Assembly (NCBI GenBank): GCA_017938245.1
Contig: JAGBBX010000024.1
Coordinates: 111,050-175,049 of the forward strand
Source: Bacteroidaceae bacterium
GTDB lineage: Bacteria > Bacteroidota > Bacteroidia > Bacteroidales > Bacteroidaceae
DNA length: 64,000 nucleotides
Reading direction: 5' to 3'
Part shown: in pieces, positions 1 through 9,041 of the stretch
Numbering within the stretch: position 1 is the first letter of the stretch
Layout: the number at the start of each line of letters is the position of its first letter
Notes under the pieces: model-generated
What the model saw: the letters and a program-made list of their open reading frames with translations, nothing else
What the model was told of the DNA's origin: nothing
The model's database searches: none
Translations under genes and position numbers: made by a program

Positions 1-1443
1 ATCCTCGATATTCAACGCGGCTTGTAGCAGATTAAACTCGTCGTTTTTATACACTACTGCACGGCTCATACCGTAGCTGTTAAGAGGTTTTCCGCGCAAG
101 CTGAATACAGCCTGAGTATTTGCGTCGCGACTCTTTGTGATTGAACCGCTAGCCGAGTCACCCTCGGTAATAAATATACTGCTCTCATCGACACGGTCGC
201 CCTTAGGGTCGTTATAGTGTATGCGGCAGTCGCGCAGTTTACGGTTATGCAGACTCACCTTCTTTGCCTTCTCTCGTGCCTGCTTTGTGAGTCCTGCAAG
301 CTCTTTGCGCTCCTTTTCCGATGCAGTAATCTTTGCAAGCATCGCTTCGCTTATATCGGGATTGCGATGCAGAAAGTTATCGAGTTCCACCTTTACAAAG
401 TCGCCGATAAACTTCTTCACACTGGTGCTGTTCTCGTCGGGAGCAATGCGCAGAGAACCTAACTTCACCTTTGTCTGACTCTCGAATACCGGTTCTTGAA
501 TATTTATAGCTATTGCCGCCACAATGCCATTGCGTATATCGCTATACTCGAAATTTTTTGCAGTGAAGAAGTCGTGAATGGTAGATGCCACCAACTCCTT
601 GAATGCACTCTGATGAGTACCTCCCTGCGAAGTGTGCTGTCCGTTCACAAACGAGTAATACTCCTCGCCATATTGCGCTGCGTGAGTAAAGGCAATCTCT
701 ATATCCTCACCCTTGAGGTGTATTATAGGATATAGACTCTCGGCAGTCATATTATCGGTGAGCAGGTCGGCCAGACCGTTACGCGAGATAATACGTCTAC
801 CATTGAACATTATTATGAGTCCTGTATTCAGATAGGTGTAGTTACGTAGCATCGTCTCGACAAATGCCGCACGATACTCGTAATTCTTGAACAGTTTGCC
901 ATCGGGAGTAAAAGAGACATATGTACCGTTCTCTTCGTTGCTATTCTCGGTGACATCCGACACAAGCACTCCCTGTGCAAAAGAGGCTTTGCGCACAACA
1001 CCCTCTCGATAGCTGCGCACCTCGAAACGGGCACTCATTGCGTTTACCGCTTTAAGACCCACACCATTCAGTCCGACCGACTTTTTAAATGCCTTATCGT
1101 CGTACTTAGCACCGGTATTCAGTTTACTCACTGCATCAATCATAGCACCCTGAGGGATACCTCGACCATAGTCACGCACCGTCACCGAGTGATTCTCCTC
1201 GATATCTACTTCGATGCGACGTCCTGCTCCCATCTTGAATTCATCGATACAGTTGTCTATCACCTCTTTTAAAAGCACATATACTCCATCGTCGCTCTGT
1301 GAGCCATCGCCCAACTTTCCGATATACATACCGGGTCGCAGACGGATGTGCTCCATATCATTCAGGTGGCGTATATTATCTTCGGTATACGCCGTCTGCT
1401 CCTGGGGCTGCTCGGCCCCGTTGAAAAGTACCTCTTCGTCCAT
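1..1443 (-). CDS. parE: DNA topoisomerase IV subunit B (3' part missing)
   Basis: ATPase subunit of topoisomerase IV, which powers chromosome decatenation together with ParC. The first 481 codons lie in the window and the C-terminus runs off the left edge; the family is usually about 620-650 residues. Visible motifs are the GHKL ATP site (Glu60 and Asn64 in [18 protein letters not shown] from Asp91, then GVGLKAVNA), the transducer region, and the Toprim start [10 protein letters not shown] with Glu427 and Asp429. The start ATG at 1441-1443 is shared with the TAA of the upstream GNAT gene (TAATG), so translation is probably coupled. GyrB is the main alternative; the sequence and the presence of parC in the same window favour ParE. 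Confidence 0.87.
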   Translation of the reverse strand, partial: MDEEVLFNGAEQPQEQTAYTEDNIRHLNDMEHIRLRPGMYIGKLGDGSQSDDGVYVLLKEVIDNCIDEFKMGAGRRIEVDIEENHSVTVRDYGRGIPQGAMIDAVSKLNTGAKYDDKAFKKSVGLNGVGLKAVNAMSARFEVRSYREGVVRKASFAQGVLVSDVTENSNEENGTYVSFTPDGKLFKNYEYRAAFVETMLRNYTYLNTGLIIMFNGRRIISRNGLADLLTDNMTAESLYPIIHLKGEDIEIAFTHAAQYGEEYYSFVNGQHTSQGGTHQSAFKELVASTIHDFFTAKNFEYSDIRNGIVAAIAINIQEPVFESQTKVKLGSLRIAPDENSTSVKKFIGDFVKVELDNFLHRNPDISEAMLAKITASEKERKELAGLTKQAREKAKKVSLHNRKLRDCRIHYNDPKGDRVDESSIFITEGDSASGSITKSRDANTQAVFSLRGKPLNSYGMSRAVVYKNDEFNLLQAALNIED

Positions 1444-2576
1444 TAGCGTAGCTCTTTTTTATATGCCCTGCGGCGTTTATGTTGTTCCTTCTCGAACATC
1501 TCCCACTGCGATTGAATTTTCACATTTGTCTCGAGCTCGGGGTTACTCTCTATATCAACAACACCCATCTCGATATATCGCGGCAGAAGGTCATTTATTA
1601 TCAATGCGTTTACACCCTTGCTCTGATACTCGGGTTTTACTGCCATCAGCAAAAAGTCGAGTCTTTTGGGACGACGCTCGAAAAGCGGCTTCAAGAAATG
1701 TATCCATCCGAAGGGGAAGAGTCGTCCACCCGACTTTTGCAATGCCGTAGCGTATGATGTAAGGCTGACACCTATTCCCACAAGATTATCCTCTGCATCG
1801 GCTACAAGCGAGATAAGTCTAAGGTCTATCAATGGCAGATATGAGTCTATAAACTGCTTTATCTGCCCCTCGCTAAGCGGTGAATATCCATACAAAGGCG
1901 AGTATGCCTCGTTGACAAGTTCAAAAAGCGCCTTACCGTATCTCTTGGCAAGAGCACGACGCGAACTACACTTTACAACGTGCAGTTTATAGCGTTTGGC
2001 AACAAGCGCCGACAAGCGCTCTGCCTTCTCCCAGTTCTTCTCGGGAACCTTAAAAAGATACTCTACCCAATCGACATCCTTATCGTAACCCAAACGCTCT
2101 AAGTGCTGACTATAGTAGGGGTAGTTGTATATTGTCGCCATTGTACTCACTCGGTCGAATCCATCGATAAGCAACCCCTCGGGGTCGAAATCGGTAAAGC
2201 CAAGAGGGCCTTGAACCTCGTTCATACCTCTCTCGCGCCCCCAAGCCTCGACAGTTTCAAACAATTTGGCCGAAACCTCCTCGTCATCGATAAAATCTAT
2301 CCAGCCGAAGCGCACGGCACGTACACCCCACTTCTCATTTGCTCTGTTGTTTATTATTGCCGCCACGCGACCTACTATTTCATCGTCTTTATAGGCAAGG
2401 AAACAATCGGCATCGCAGAACTCAAATGCAGCATTCTTCTCTTTATCGAGTGTAACGAGCATATCCTCGTAAAGGTCGGGGACAAAATAGGGATTTCCCT
2501 TGTATAGTTCACATTTAAAGCGTATGAAACTCTTTAGTTGCTTCTTGGTTGTAACTTTTACTATTTTTACAGACAT
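1443..2576 (-). CDS. GNAT-family N-acyltransferase, YghO-like
   Basis: A 377-residue protein of the long, two-part GNAT type. The N-terminal half (about 1-190) contains the conserved stretch [15 protein letters not shown]. The C-terminal half carries an acyl-CoA-binding signature, [14 protein letters not shown], near residues 305-320. Close homologues in Bacteroidales are annotated only as N-acetyltransferases and the acyl acceptor is unknown. No signal peptide is visible, so it should be cytosolic. It lies directly upstream of parE and its stop codon overlaps the parE start by one base, indicating co-transcription without implying a functional link. The family call is firm; the substrate is not known. 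Confidence 0.8.
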   Translation of the reverse strand: MSVKIVKVTTKKQLKSFIRFKCELYKGNPYFVPDLYEDMLVTLDKEKNAAFEFCDADCFLAYKDDEIVGRVAAIINNRANEKWGVRAVRFGWIDFIDDEEVSAKLFETVEAWGRERGMNEVQGPLGFTDFDPEGLLIDGFDRVSTMATIYNYPYYSQHLERLGYDKDVDWVEYLFKVPEKNWEKAERLSALVAKRYKLHVVKCSSRRALAKRYGKALFELVNEAYSPLYGYSPLSEGQIKQFIDSYLPLIDLRLISLVADAEDNLVGIGVSLTSYATALQKSGGRLFPFGWIHFLKPLFERRPKRLDFLLMAVKPEYQSKGVNALIINDLLPRYIEMGVVDIESNPELETNVKIQSQWEMFEKEQHKRRRAYKKELR

Positions 2577-2634
2577 CTTGTCGTACTTTGCTATTAGGTT
2601 TGTAAAAATATAAAATCTTTACGAAAAAAACAAA

Positions 2635-3588
2635 TCAAGCATTCATTATAAGATAAACCGTATATGCAATATAAACAGTTACAAGCAACAGACCCTCGAT
2701 TCGTGTAATTACAGCCTTACCGCCGAATTTTGTTACCATATATATGAGCAACGACGAGAAGAGAAGGACATAAAAATCGATAGGACTGAATCCGGCAAGA
2801 CTGATTGGTGTAATTGTTGCACTACATCCCAATATAAAGAATATATTCAGAATATTACTTCCAAGCACATTGCCCAACGCAATACCTACATTACCTTTTC
2901 GCGCAGCATTCACCGATACTGCAAGCTCGGGCAGTGAGCTTCCTGCCGATACTATTGTAATACCGATGACAGCCTCGGATAGTCCGCACATACGGGCAAT
3001 TTCGGTTGCTCCATCCACAAACAGATTACCACCGAGAATGAGCCCTGCAAGACCACCTACGATAAATATAAGAGCTTTACCCAATGTAATAGGCACATCG
3101 CCCTCACCATCCTCGCCTTCATTTGTTATAGAGAAGGTATAGCGTATAAATATCATAAGAAAACAGAGCAGCAGTAATCCTCCGTTCCGAGTTATAAAAC
3201 CACCATCGGCCTCGCCATAAAGAATATTTCCCGATACAAGGATAAGTGCCACCGTTGCCAGCAGATTAAAAGGAATCTCACGAGTCAGCATCTTTGCACT
3301 GAAGAAAATAGGCGTTATAAGAGCTGTTGTTCCCAAGATAAACATTCCATTGAAGATATTGCTACCTATAACATTTCCCAAAGAAATGCCGGCACTACCT
3401 TTCAAAGATGCGCTAAGGCTGATTACAAGTTCGGGGAGCGAGGTGCCTAATGCCACAATGGTAAGTCCGATTACCAACTCACTGATACCGAAGCGACGTG
3501 CAATACCCGAGGCACCTTTTGTAAGCCAATCAGCGCCAAGGATAACAAGCACTATTCCTATAACAAAATAAACAATCGAAAGTATCAT
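2635..3588 (-). CDS. Calcium/sodium antiporter (CaCA family, YrbG-like)
   Basis: A 317-residue inner-membrane cation exchanger, expected to swap Ca2+ for Na+ (or K+). The two alpha repeats typical of the CaCA superfamily are both visible: ALGTSLPELVISLSAS with GNVIGSNIFN in the N-terminal half, and SAGSSLPELAVSVNAA with GNVLGSNILN in the C-terminal half. The acidic residue in each SLPEL motif is the usual cation ligand. About ten hydrophobic segments span the protein, and a central loop near residues 150-165 is rich in acidic residues. It starts at the ATG at 3586-3588, just downstream of a hairpin that separates it from the next upstream gene. Confidence 0.88.
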   Translation of the reverse strand: MILSIVYFVIGIVLVILGADWLTKGASGIARRFGISELVIGLTIVALGTSLPELVISLSASLKGSAGISLGNVIGSNIFNGMFILGTTALITPIFFSAKMLTREIPFNLLATVALILVSGNILYGEADGGFITRNGGLLLLCFLMIFIRYTFSITNEGEDGEGDVPITLGKALIFIVGGLAGLILGGNLFVDGATEIARMCGLSEAVIGITIVSAGSSLPELAVSVNAARKGNVGIALGNVLGSNILNIFFILGCSATITPISLAGFSPIDFYVLLFSSLLIYMVTKFGGKAVITRIEGLLLVTVYIAYTVYLIMNA

Positions 3589-3606
3589 TATATCGTTTTT
3601 TAAGCT

Positions 3607-3642
3607 CCTCGGCCTTACAGGGATATTCCAATAAGGCCGAGG
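3607..3642 (-). terminator. Hairpin terminator after the 771-residue secreted protein gene
   Basis: An 11-bp perfect stem (3607-3617 with 3632-3642) with a 14-base loop lies 13 bases past the stop of the minus-strand gene that ends at 3655. There is no clean U-tract after it, so it may be a weak terminator or an mRNA-stabilising hairpin. Confidence 0.5.
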
Positions 3643-3654
3643 TTGTTATATAAT

Positions 3655-5970
3655 TTATTTTACCAGAACTTTCTTTCCACCGATAATATAGATTCCGGGA
3701 GATACGATGCGTTCAATTCTGCGTCCTGTAAGATCGAAGATTACAGATACATCACTCTGACTATTTACATACTCAATATTTGTTGTTCCGTCGTCGAAAC
3801 GCAGGCTTGCAGAGTTCTGCGCTGCAACAGGAAGCGCGCTCAATGGCAGATAGGCCTTGTTTGCATTATTAAGGAACTTGCCATCGCTCATTTTTGCCTT
3901 GTAGAACCCAACGCTGCCATCAATAATTCCAAGAACATAAGCCTCCTCTTCGACCATCGTTTCTTTTACACTTCCCGTTAGCATATTATTCGAGAAATCG
4001 GCAGTGGCATTGCTGCTTGTCAAGTAGAAGAGATGCTCGCCTTCGCCTTTGAGGACAAGTCCTGTACTATCAGGAACAACACCCTCGACCTGTGTCAGAG
4101 ATACATAAGACTCTTTCGCATCTGTTACAATATATGCCTCTACTGTAGAAGGAATCAGAGTTTTATGTCCCAAATAGAGTGTAGAGTAACCTGCCGCAGA
4201 AACGTTATGATACATACCGGTGCCGTTGACTTTGGTATTCTTAAGACCTGCCACACCAAAATATTTCATCAATGTTGCAGTAAGAACAACTCTCTTTTTA
4301 AGATTGTTGGGACAATCCTGAAGATTTAACGCGCCACGAACACCGTTATCGGGCAACTGAACAACAAGACACTTTGTATAATCGGTCTCATCGGCATCGT
4401 CGGCAATCAATATGTTCGAGGTTACAATCTCTCCCGATGCCGAGAATACACAATTAGCACCATCGGTTCCCAAATTAGTTCCACCAACATAACCTACAAT
4501 GTAGCCTGTTATTACCGCGGGAATCTCCTCGCCGTCGACATAACATTCGAGAGCATCGGCAACCGAACCCTCGACCGACGGAGCTACTTTTTTGTATATT
4601 GCTGTTGCCACATCACTCTCGACACCATCGACTACTGCAATAGCCTTCACTGTGGTTGTTTCATCGAGTATTATTGCCGAAGAGTATGGGGTACTCTCGG
4701 CTGTGGGTTCGCTGCCATCTAAAGTGTAGTAGATAACACCCTCGACAGCAGAAATTTCCAAGCTCATTGTAGGATAGAACTTGTTACCACCTGCTACGCT
4801 GAATGTAGGCGCTGCGGGCTTCGCCTGCTCCTCACCTGTAGAGAAAGTAACGGTTAATGCATCCAAACGAACCTGCCCCCCACTCAAACTTGCTATTGTA
4901 AATGTAGTGCTTGCAGGGGTTATATTCACCGTAACCTTATCGCCCGAAGCCGAAGCTGCGTTTCCGATGGAGTTTGCCAATGCTGTTGCATAGTCTTCAG
5001 AGCTACAATCGAACTCTATTTTAGAGATTGCACGTGCCACCTCAATTGTTATGCTCGAGCCCTTATAACATCTTGCGGGATTTGCGTAATCGGCAACATC
5101 ATTAGTAGAAGAGCCCTTGTCATTGGTAAATGTTATACCATTCTGTGCCCACACCTGCTGCGATGTGCTATACGAAGCACGCTGAGCTTTATCGGCAAAA
5201 GATAACGTTGCCGAAGTAGCCTCGGGGTCTACAGCTGCATTTTTTGTATATTTAGCCTCTACAATATCGCTTTGGTTACCCTCGGCATCCTGTGCATAGG
5301 CATATACAGTTGTAGTCTCTGTGATGACAATTGCAGCGATATATTTGCTATAGTTCTCGCCATCGGTCGAGTAATATATATCATCGTCGGCATTTATTGT
5401 AACAGTGAGATTCTCTTCAAAAATTGTTCCGTCGGCAGGCGAAAAGGTAGGTTCAACAACATCGACAGGCTCGGGAGTCTCACCACCTGCACCACCATCG
5501 GGCGTATATGTAACTGTTATCGACTTAATGTATATTGCTTTTGAAGATGTCTGAGTATAAGAAAAGAGAATTTCTCCCGAAGCCGAACCCTGAAAGGTAT
5601 ACTCAGTTGCTGTTGTTGTGAGGCTTATTGCGTCACCAAATTGTGTTCCACCGACAGAAACGGCAAGATTTGCATTTACCGAGCTTGCGCCCGATGTATT
5701 AACAACAATCTTGGTAATTCTGCCCTCGATGCCCGATGTCGAAAGTGTCAAACTCTTGTAAGGCTTACTACCCGAACCTAATTGTTGCCCTTTTGTTCCA
5801 TCGTAGCCCCAATAGCCACCATTACCTGCCAAAGTCCAATCGACACCGTTTAGTGTTTGCGTTCCGTTTGCCGAGAACTGTTTAGCGGTAAAAGTATAAG
5901 TATACTCCTCGGCGTGCAGGCCAAAAAACACCAGCATTGAGCATAGGATAGATAAAAATATCTTTTTCAT
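3655..5970 (-). CDS. Secreted multi-module protein with chitobiase/HEX C-terminal-type repeats and sorting tail
   Basis: A 771-residue exported protein with signal peptide MKKIFLSILCSMLVFFGLHA. In order, I see a beta-sandwich-like module (about 22-155), a chitobiase/beta-hexosaminidase C-terminal-like repeat (about 165-240, with IYYSTDGENY), a second sandwich module (about 250-375), a second such repeat (about 385-465, with IYYTLDGSEPT), and a DUF6359/OB-like region (about 470-580). It ends in a short tail, FDLTGRRIERIVSPGIYII, of the type used for surface sorting in Bacteroidota. No catalytic module is recognisable. It is therefore probably a surface carbohydrate-binding or adhesion protein; that role is inferred from module types only. 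Confidence 0.7.
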   Translation of the reverse strand: MKKIFLSILCSMLVFFGLHAEEYTYTFTAKQFSANGTQTLNGVDWTLAGNGGYWGYDGTKGQQLGSGSKPYKSLTLSTSGIEGRITKIVVNTSGASSVNANLAVSVGGTQFGDAISLTTTATEYTFQGSASGEILFSYTQTSSKAIYIKSITVTYTPDGGAGGETPEPVDVVEPTFSPADGTIFEENLTVTINADDDIYYSTDGENYSKYIAAIVITETTTVYAYAQDAEGNQSDIVEAKYTKNAAVDPEATSATLSFADKAQRASYSTSQQVWAQNGITFTNDKGSSTNDVADYANPARCYKGSSITIEVARAISKIEFDCSSEDYATALANSIGNAASASGDKVTVNITPASTTFTIASLSGGQVRLDALTVTFSTGEEQAKPAAPTFSVAGGNKFYPTMSLEISAVEGVIYYTLDGSEPTAESTPYSSAIILDETTTVKAIAVVDGVESDVATAIYKKVAPSVEGSVADALECYVDGEEIPAVITGYIVGYVGGTNLGTDGANCVFSASGEIVTSNILIADDADETDYTKCLVVQLPDNGVRGALNLQDCPNNLKKRVVLTATLMKYFGVAGLKNTKVNGTGMYHNVSAAGYSTLYLGHKTLIPSTVEAYIVTDAKESYVSLTQVEGVVPDSTGLVLKGEGEHLFYLTSSNATADFSNNMLTGSVKETMVEEEAYVLGIIDGSVGFYKAKMSDGKFLNNANKAYLPLSALPVAAQNSASLRFDDGTTNIEYVNSQSDVSVIFDLTGRRIERIVSPGIYIIGGKKVLVK

Positions 5971-6001
5971 TGTTTCTTTTGTTTGTGTGTTTTGTTTTTA
6001 G

Positions 6002-6583
6002 TTATAGCATATTCTGTTTTTTCATCTCCTCGGCTACGGTAAGCAGTTCATTGTACCACTCCTTGCCGAATCTTTCGATAAGCGGTTCTTTAAGAAACTC
6101 GTACGCACGGATTCCTTTGCGTCGTCCTGCCACCTGTGCAGTGCGACACACGTCCCACTTATGAAAATTCACTGCGGTGAGGTCGCCCACTTTACTAAGG
6201 CGCGCAGGATAAAGATAGCAAGATATTGGTTTACGCCACGCAGTGCGACCTTCGTTATAAGCCTTCTCGATGAGACAGATACAACAACCATTCTCGTCGC
6301 GCGAAGCAAAGACACAATCCTTGCCATTCACTATAGAGGTCACAAGGTCGCCGTCGCGGTCGCAATATACCACACCCTGTTCTTCGACTACAGCACGAGC
6401 CTCGGTGGTCATCTCGCTTTCAACTATTGGCAAAGCCTCTTCGAGTTTCTCTACCTCGTCCATTGCAACGGGAGCGCCTGCATCACCCTCGACACAGCAT
6501 ATACCCTTACAATGAGAGGGGTTACAACAGAAATATTCCTGAAACATTGCGAACGAAACTATCGCGTCGCCTATCTGTACCAT
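6002..6583 (-). CDS. DUF3109 family cysteine-rich protein
   Basis: A 193-residue cytosolic protein of the DUF3109 family, common in Bacteroidota and of unknown function. Its hallmark is a set of conserved cysteines: CCNPSHCKGICC near residues 19-30, CVFASRDENGCCIC near 90-104, and SCYLYPAR near 120. The pattern resembles the Fe-S or zinc cluster arrangement of the YkgJ-like CxxCxxCC group, so metal binding is plausible. It ends about 30 bases upstream of the adhesin-like gene start and could be co-transcribed with it. Confidence 0.8.
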   Translation of the reverse strand: MVQIGDAIVSFAMFQEYFCCNPSHCKGICCVEGDAGAPVAMDEVEKLEEALPIVESEMTTEARAVVEEQGVVYCDRDGDLVTSIVNGKDCVFASRDENGCCICLIEKAYNEGRTAWRKPISCYLYPARLSKVGDLTAVNFHKWDVCRTAQVAGRRKGIRAYEFLKEPLIERFGKEWYNELLTVAEEMKKQNML

Positions 6584-6728
6584 AAAGTTTTTAATTACTT
6601 ATTTATAGGCAGTTAAACCACCTTGAATAGATTACTGTATCACTTTTCTTAGAAACTGTTTAAATTTATATCATTATTTTTTTATAAATCAAAAATTAAG
6701 CAGTTTTTTATTGTTTCCAAGTATCGGC

Positions 6729-6764
6729 AAGAGGATGCACCGATTTTTGTCGGTGCATCCTCTT
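6729..6764 (-). terminator. Terminator downstream of gpmI
   Basis: A perfect 15-bp inverted repeat (6729-6743 with 6750-6764) with a 6-base loop stands between the end of gpmI (6803) and the next gene. This is the expected place for the gpmI transcript to stop. No long U-run follows on the minus strand. Confidence 0.65.
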
Positions 6765-6802
6765 TGGTTTATCAAAGTCTATCTTATTCTATTTCTATGA
6801 AA

Positions 6803-8302
6803 TCAGATGAGGCAGTTTCCTGTCATATCAGTGGGAGTCTCAAGACCCATAATCTTAAGAATTGTGGGAGCAACATCGGCAAGGATACCATCCTTGATGG
6901 TTGCCTCTTTATTCTCGGTTACATATACGCAGGGTACAGGATTCAACGAGTGAGCTGTATTGGGCGAACCGTCGGCATTAACTGCGTTGTCGGCATTTCC
7001 GTGGTCGGCAATGATGATTGACTCGTATCCGTGCGACTTAGCAGCCTCGATAACATCCTTAAGACAAGCGTCAACAGCTGTAACAGCCTTCTCGATAGCG
7101 CTGTAGATACCTGTGTGACCAACCATATCGCCGTTAGCAAAGTTTACAACGATAAAATCGTATTTCTCGCTGTCTATCTCGGCAACGAGTTTATCCTTTA
7201 CCTCGTATGCGCTCATCTCGGGCTGCAAGTCGTATGTTGCCACCTTGGGTGAGGGAACAAGGATGCGCTCCTCGCCATCGTAAGGAGTCTCGCGACCACC
7301 GTTGAAGAAGAATGTCACGTGTGCATACTTCTCGGTCTCGGCAATGTGCAACTGCTTCAAACCCTGCTTAGATACATACTCGCCAAGAGTATTCTCGACA
7401 TTCTCTTTATCGAACAAGATGTAAACACCTTTGAAGTTTGCATCGTAGGGAGTCATACAGTAGTATTGCAAGCCGGGGATTGTATGCATACCTGCCTCGG
7501 GCATATCCTGCTGTGTAAGAACAACGGTAAGCTCCTTTGCGCGGTCGTTACGATAGTTGAAGAAGATGACAGCATCGCCCTCGCCAATGCGTCCGTCCAT
7601 TGTGCTGTTTACGATAGGCTTAACAAACTCGTCGGTAATGCCCTCGGCATACGACTCGTTCATTGCTGCAACCATATTATCGGCTTTCTTGCCCTCGCCA
7701 CTAACCAACAGGTCGTAAGCAATCTTTACGCGCTCCCAACGTTTGTCGCGATCCATTGCATAGTAACGGCCGATGATGGTAGCAATATTCATATTCTTAT
7801 CGGTGAGCTGTTGAATGAAGCCTGCACCGCTCTTGGGGTCGGTGTCACGACCATCCATAAAGCAGTGTACGTATGTCTCTTTTACGCCTGCCTCAACTGC
7901 CATATTGTAGATTGCCTCGAGGTGTTCCAAAGAACTGTGAACACCACCATCCGAAGCAAGACCCATAAAGTGCAGTTTCTTGCCATTTGTCTTTGCATAC
8001 TCTACGGCTGCCACCAACTGAGGATTCTGTTTGATTGAACCATCGGCTATTGCACGGTTAATCTTCAAGAGGTCCTGATAAACGACTCTACCGCCACCGA
8101 TGTTAAGGTGACCAACCTCGCTATTACCCATCTGACCTGCAGGCAGACCGACATTTTCGCCACTCGCCTGAAGCTGAGAATTGGGATAGTTGCTTACCAA
8201 ATAGTCCCAATAAGGAGTGGGAGTACTGAAAATAACATCACCTTTACTATGGTTGCCAATACCCCAACCATCCAAAATTACCAAAAGTGCTTTCTTGCTC
8301 AT
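6803..8302 (-). CDS. gpmI: 2,3-bisphosphoglycerate-independent phosphoglycerate mutase
   Basis: Glycolytic and gluconeogenic enzyme interconverting 3- and 2-phosphoglycerate, Mn2+-dependent, alkaline-phosphatase superfamily, cytosolic. At 499 residues it matches the usual length of about 510. Metal-site and catalytic motifs are visible: [10 protein letters not shown] at the N-terminus (Asp11), the phosphoserine nucleophile Ser61 in QMGNSEVGH, the substrate segment [11 protein letters not shown] near 145, NYRNDRA near 250, and the C-terminal metal motifs [12 protein letters not shown] and [10 protein letters not shown]. It starts at the ATG at 8300-8302 and is flanked by its own terminator, so it is probably monocistronic. 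Confidence 0.97.
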   Translation of the reverse strand: MSKKALLVILDGWGIGNHSKGDVIFSTPTPYWDYLVSNYPNSQLQASGENVGLPAGQMGNSEVGHLNIGGGRVVYQDLLKINRAIADGSIKQNPQLVAAVEYAKTNGKKLHFMGLASDGGVHSSLEHLEAIYNMAVEAGVKETYVHCFMDGRDTDPKSGAGFIQQLTDKNMNIATIIGRYYAMDRDKRWERVKIAYDLLVSGEGKKADNMVAAMNESYAEGITDEFVKPIVNSTMDGRIGEGDAVIFFNYRNDRAKELTVVLTQQDMPEAGMHTIPGLQYYCMTPYDANFKGVYILFDKENVENTLGEYVSKQGLKQLHIAETEKYAHVTFFFNGGRETPYDGEERILVPSPKVATYDLQPEMSAYEVKDKLVAEIDSEKYDFIVVNFANGDMVGHTGIYSAIEKAVTAVDACLKDVIEAAKSHGYESIIIADHGNADNAVNADGSPNTAHSLNPVPCVYVTENKEATIKDGILADVAPTILKIMGLETPTDMTGNCLI

Positions 8303-8346
8303 AAAGTTTATATTTAATAATTATCATCTTTCTAAAAAAACACCTG

Positions 8347-8354
8347 CGAAGATA
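8347..8354 (-). promoter_or_regulatory. Possible -7 box for gpmI
   Basis: On the minus strand this reads TATCTTCG, one base from the Bacteroidota -7 consensus TAnnTTTG, about 45 bases upstream of the gpmI start. The same variant precedes the tRNA-Leu and the TonB receptor. No good -33 TTTG was found. Confidence 0.35.
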
Positions 8355-8470
8355 GTGCAAATATTCGAATTATTGCGGCAGTACGATAAAAAAACGGGCG
8401 TCATTATTTAATTTATGCTAAATAGCGTAGTTTTTTAGCAAAAAGCACTGCCCTCCTCTTAAAAAAACAC

Positions 8471-8478
8471 TATTTTTG
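8471..8478 (+). promoter_or_regulatory. -7 promoter box for the Nudix-TPR operon
   Basis: TATTTTTG matches the Bacteroidota -7 consensus TAnnTTTG, 17 bases before the ATG of the Nudix gene. That implies a very short leader. No matching -33 element was found at the expected distance. Confidence 0.4.
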
Positions 8479-8494
8479 CCGATTATTTTAAACG

Positions 8495-9040
8495 ATGACT
8501 ATGGAGCACCCGTTACATCTTTTCAAATTTTGTCCGCGATGCGGAAGCGCTCATTTTAAAGTAAACGACTTTAAGTCGAAGCGATGCGACGATTGTGGAT
8601 TTGTATTCTATTTTAACCCACTATCGGCCACCGTAGCACTTATACTCGACAGCAACAACCGACTATTGGTGGCACGTCGTGCCAAAGAGCCTGCAAAAGG
8701 GACACTCGACCTGCCTGGAGGCTTTGCCGATAGTTTCGAAACCGCCGAGGAGGGTGTGGCACGCGAGGTAAAGGAGGAGACGGGACTCACTGTAGTATCG
8801 ACCGAGTATCTCTTCTCGCTTCCCAACATTTACATCTACTCGGGATTCGAGGAGCACACACTCGACCTCTTTTTCCTTTGTCGTGTAGAGGAGAGCAAAG
8901 AACTTTCTGCAGCCGACGATGTCGATGCGCTACAGTGGATTCCCATAGATGAGATTGAGCCCGAGAAGTTCGGATTGCAATCGATAAGCAAGGGAGTAGC
9001 GAGATTCAAGAATATGACAATGAAAAATATAAAACCATAA
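8495..9040 (+). CDS. Nudix hydrolase with N-terminal zinc ribbon
   Basis: A 181-residue cytosolic protein. Residues about 10-35 form a zinc ribbon (CPRCG ... CDDCG), as in the NADH pyrophosphatase/NudC-like group. The Nudix fold follows with an intact Nudix box: GGFADSFETAEEGVAREV continuing into KEETGL, which retains the REVKEE metal-binding core. It should hydrolyse a nucleoside diphosphate linked to another moiety, but the substrate cannot be read from sequence. The stop is followed after one base by the ATG of the TPR gene, so the two are co-translated. Confidence 0.87.
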   Translation: MTMEHPLHLFKFCPRCGSAHFKVNDFKSKRCDDCGFVFYFNPLSATVALILDSNNRLLVARRAKEPAKGTLDLPGGFADSFETAEEGVAREVKEETGLTVVSTEYLFSLPNIYIYSGFEEHTLDLFFLCRVEESKELSAADDVDALQWIPIDEIEPEKFGLQSISKGVARFKNMTMKNIKP

Positions 9041-9041
9041 T

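Noticed and set aside
1214-1750. A 178-codon plus-strand frame crossing the parE/GNAT junction
   Set aside because: Overlaps two well-supported minus-strand genes and has no recognisable product.
7319-8038. A 239-codon plus-strand frame
   Set aside because: Antisense to gpmI; low-complexity, Cys-rich translation without family resemblance.
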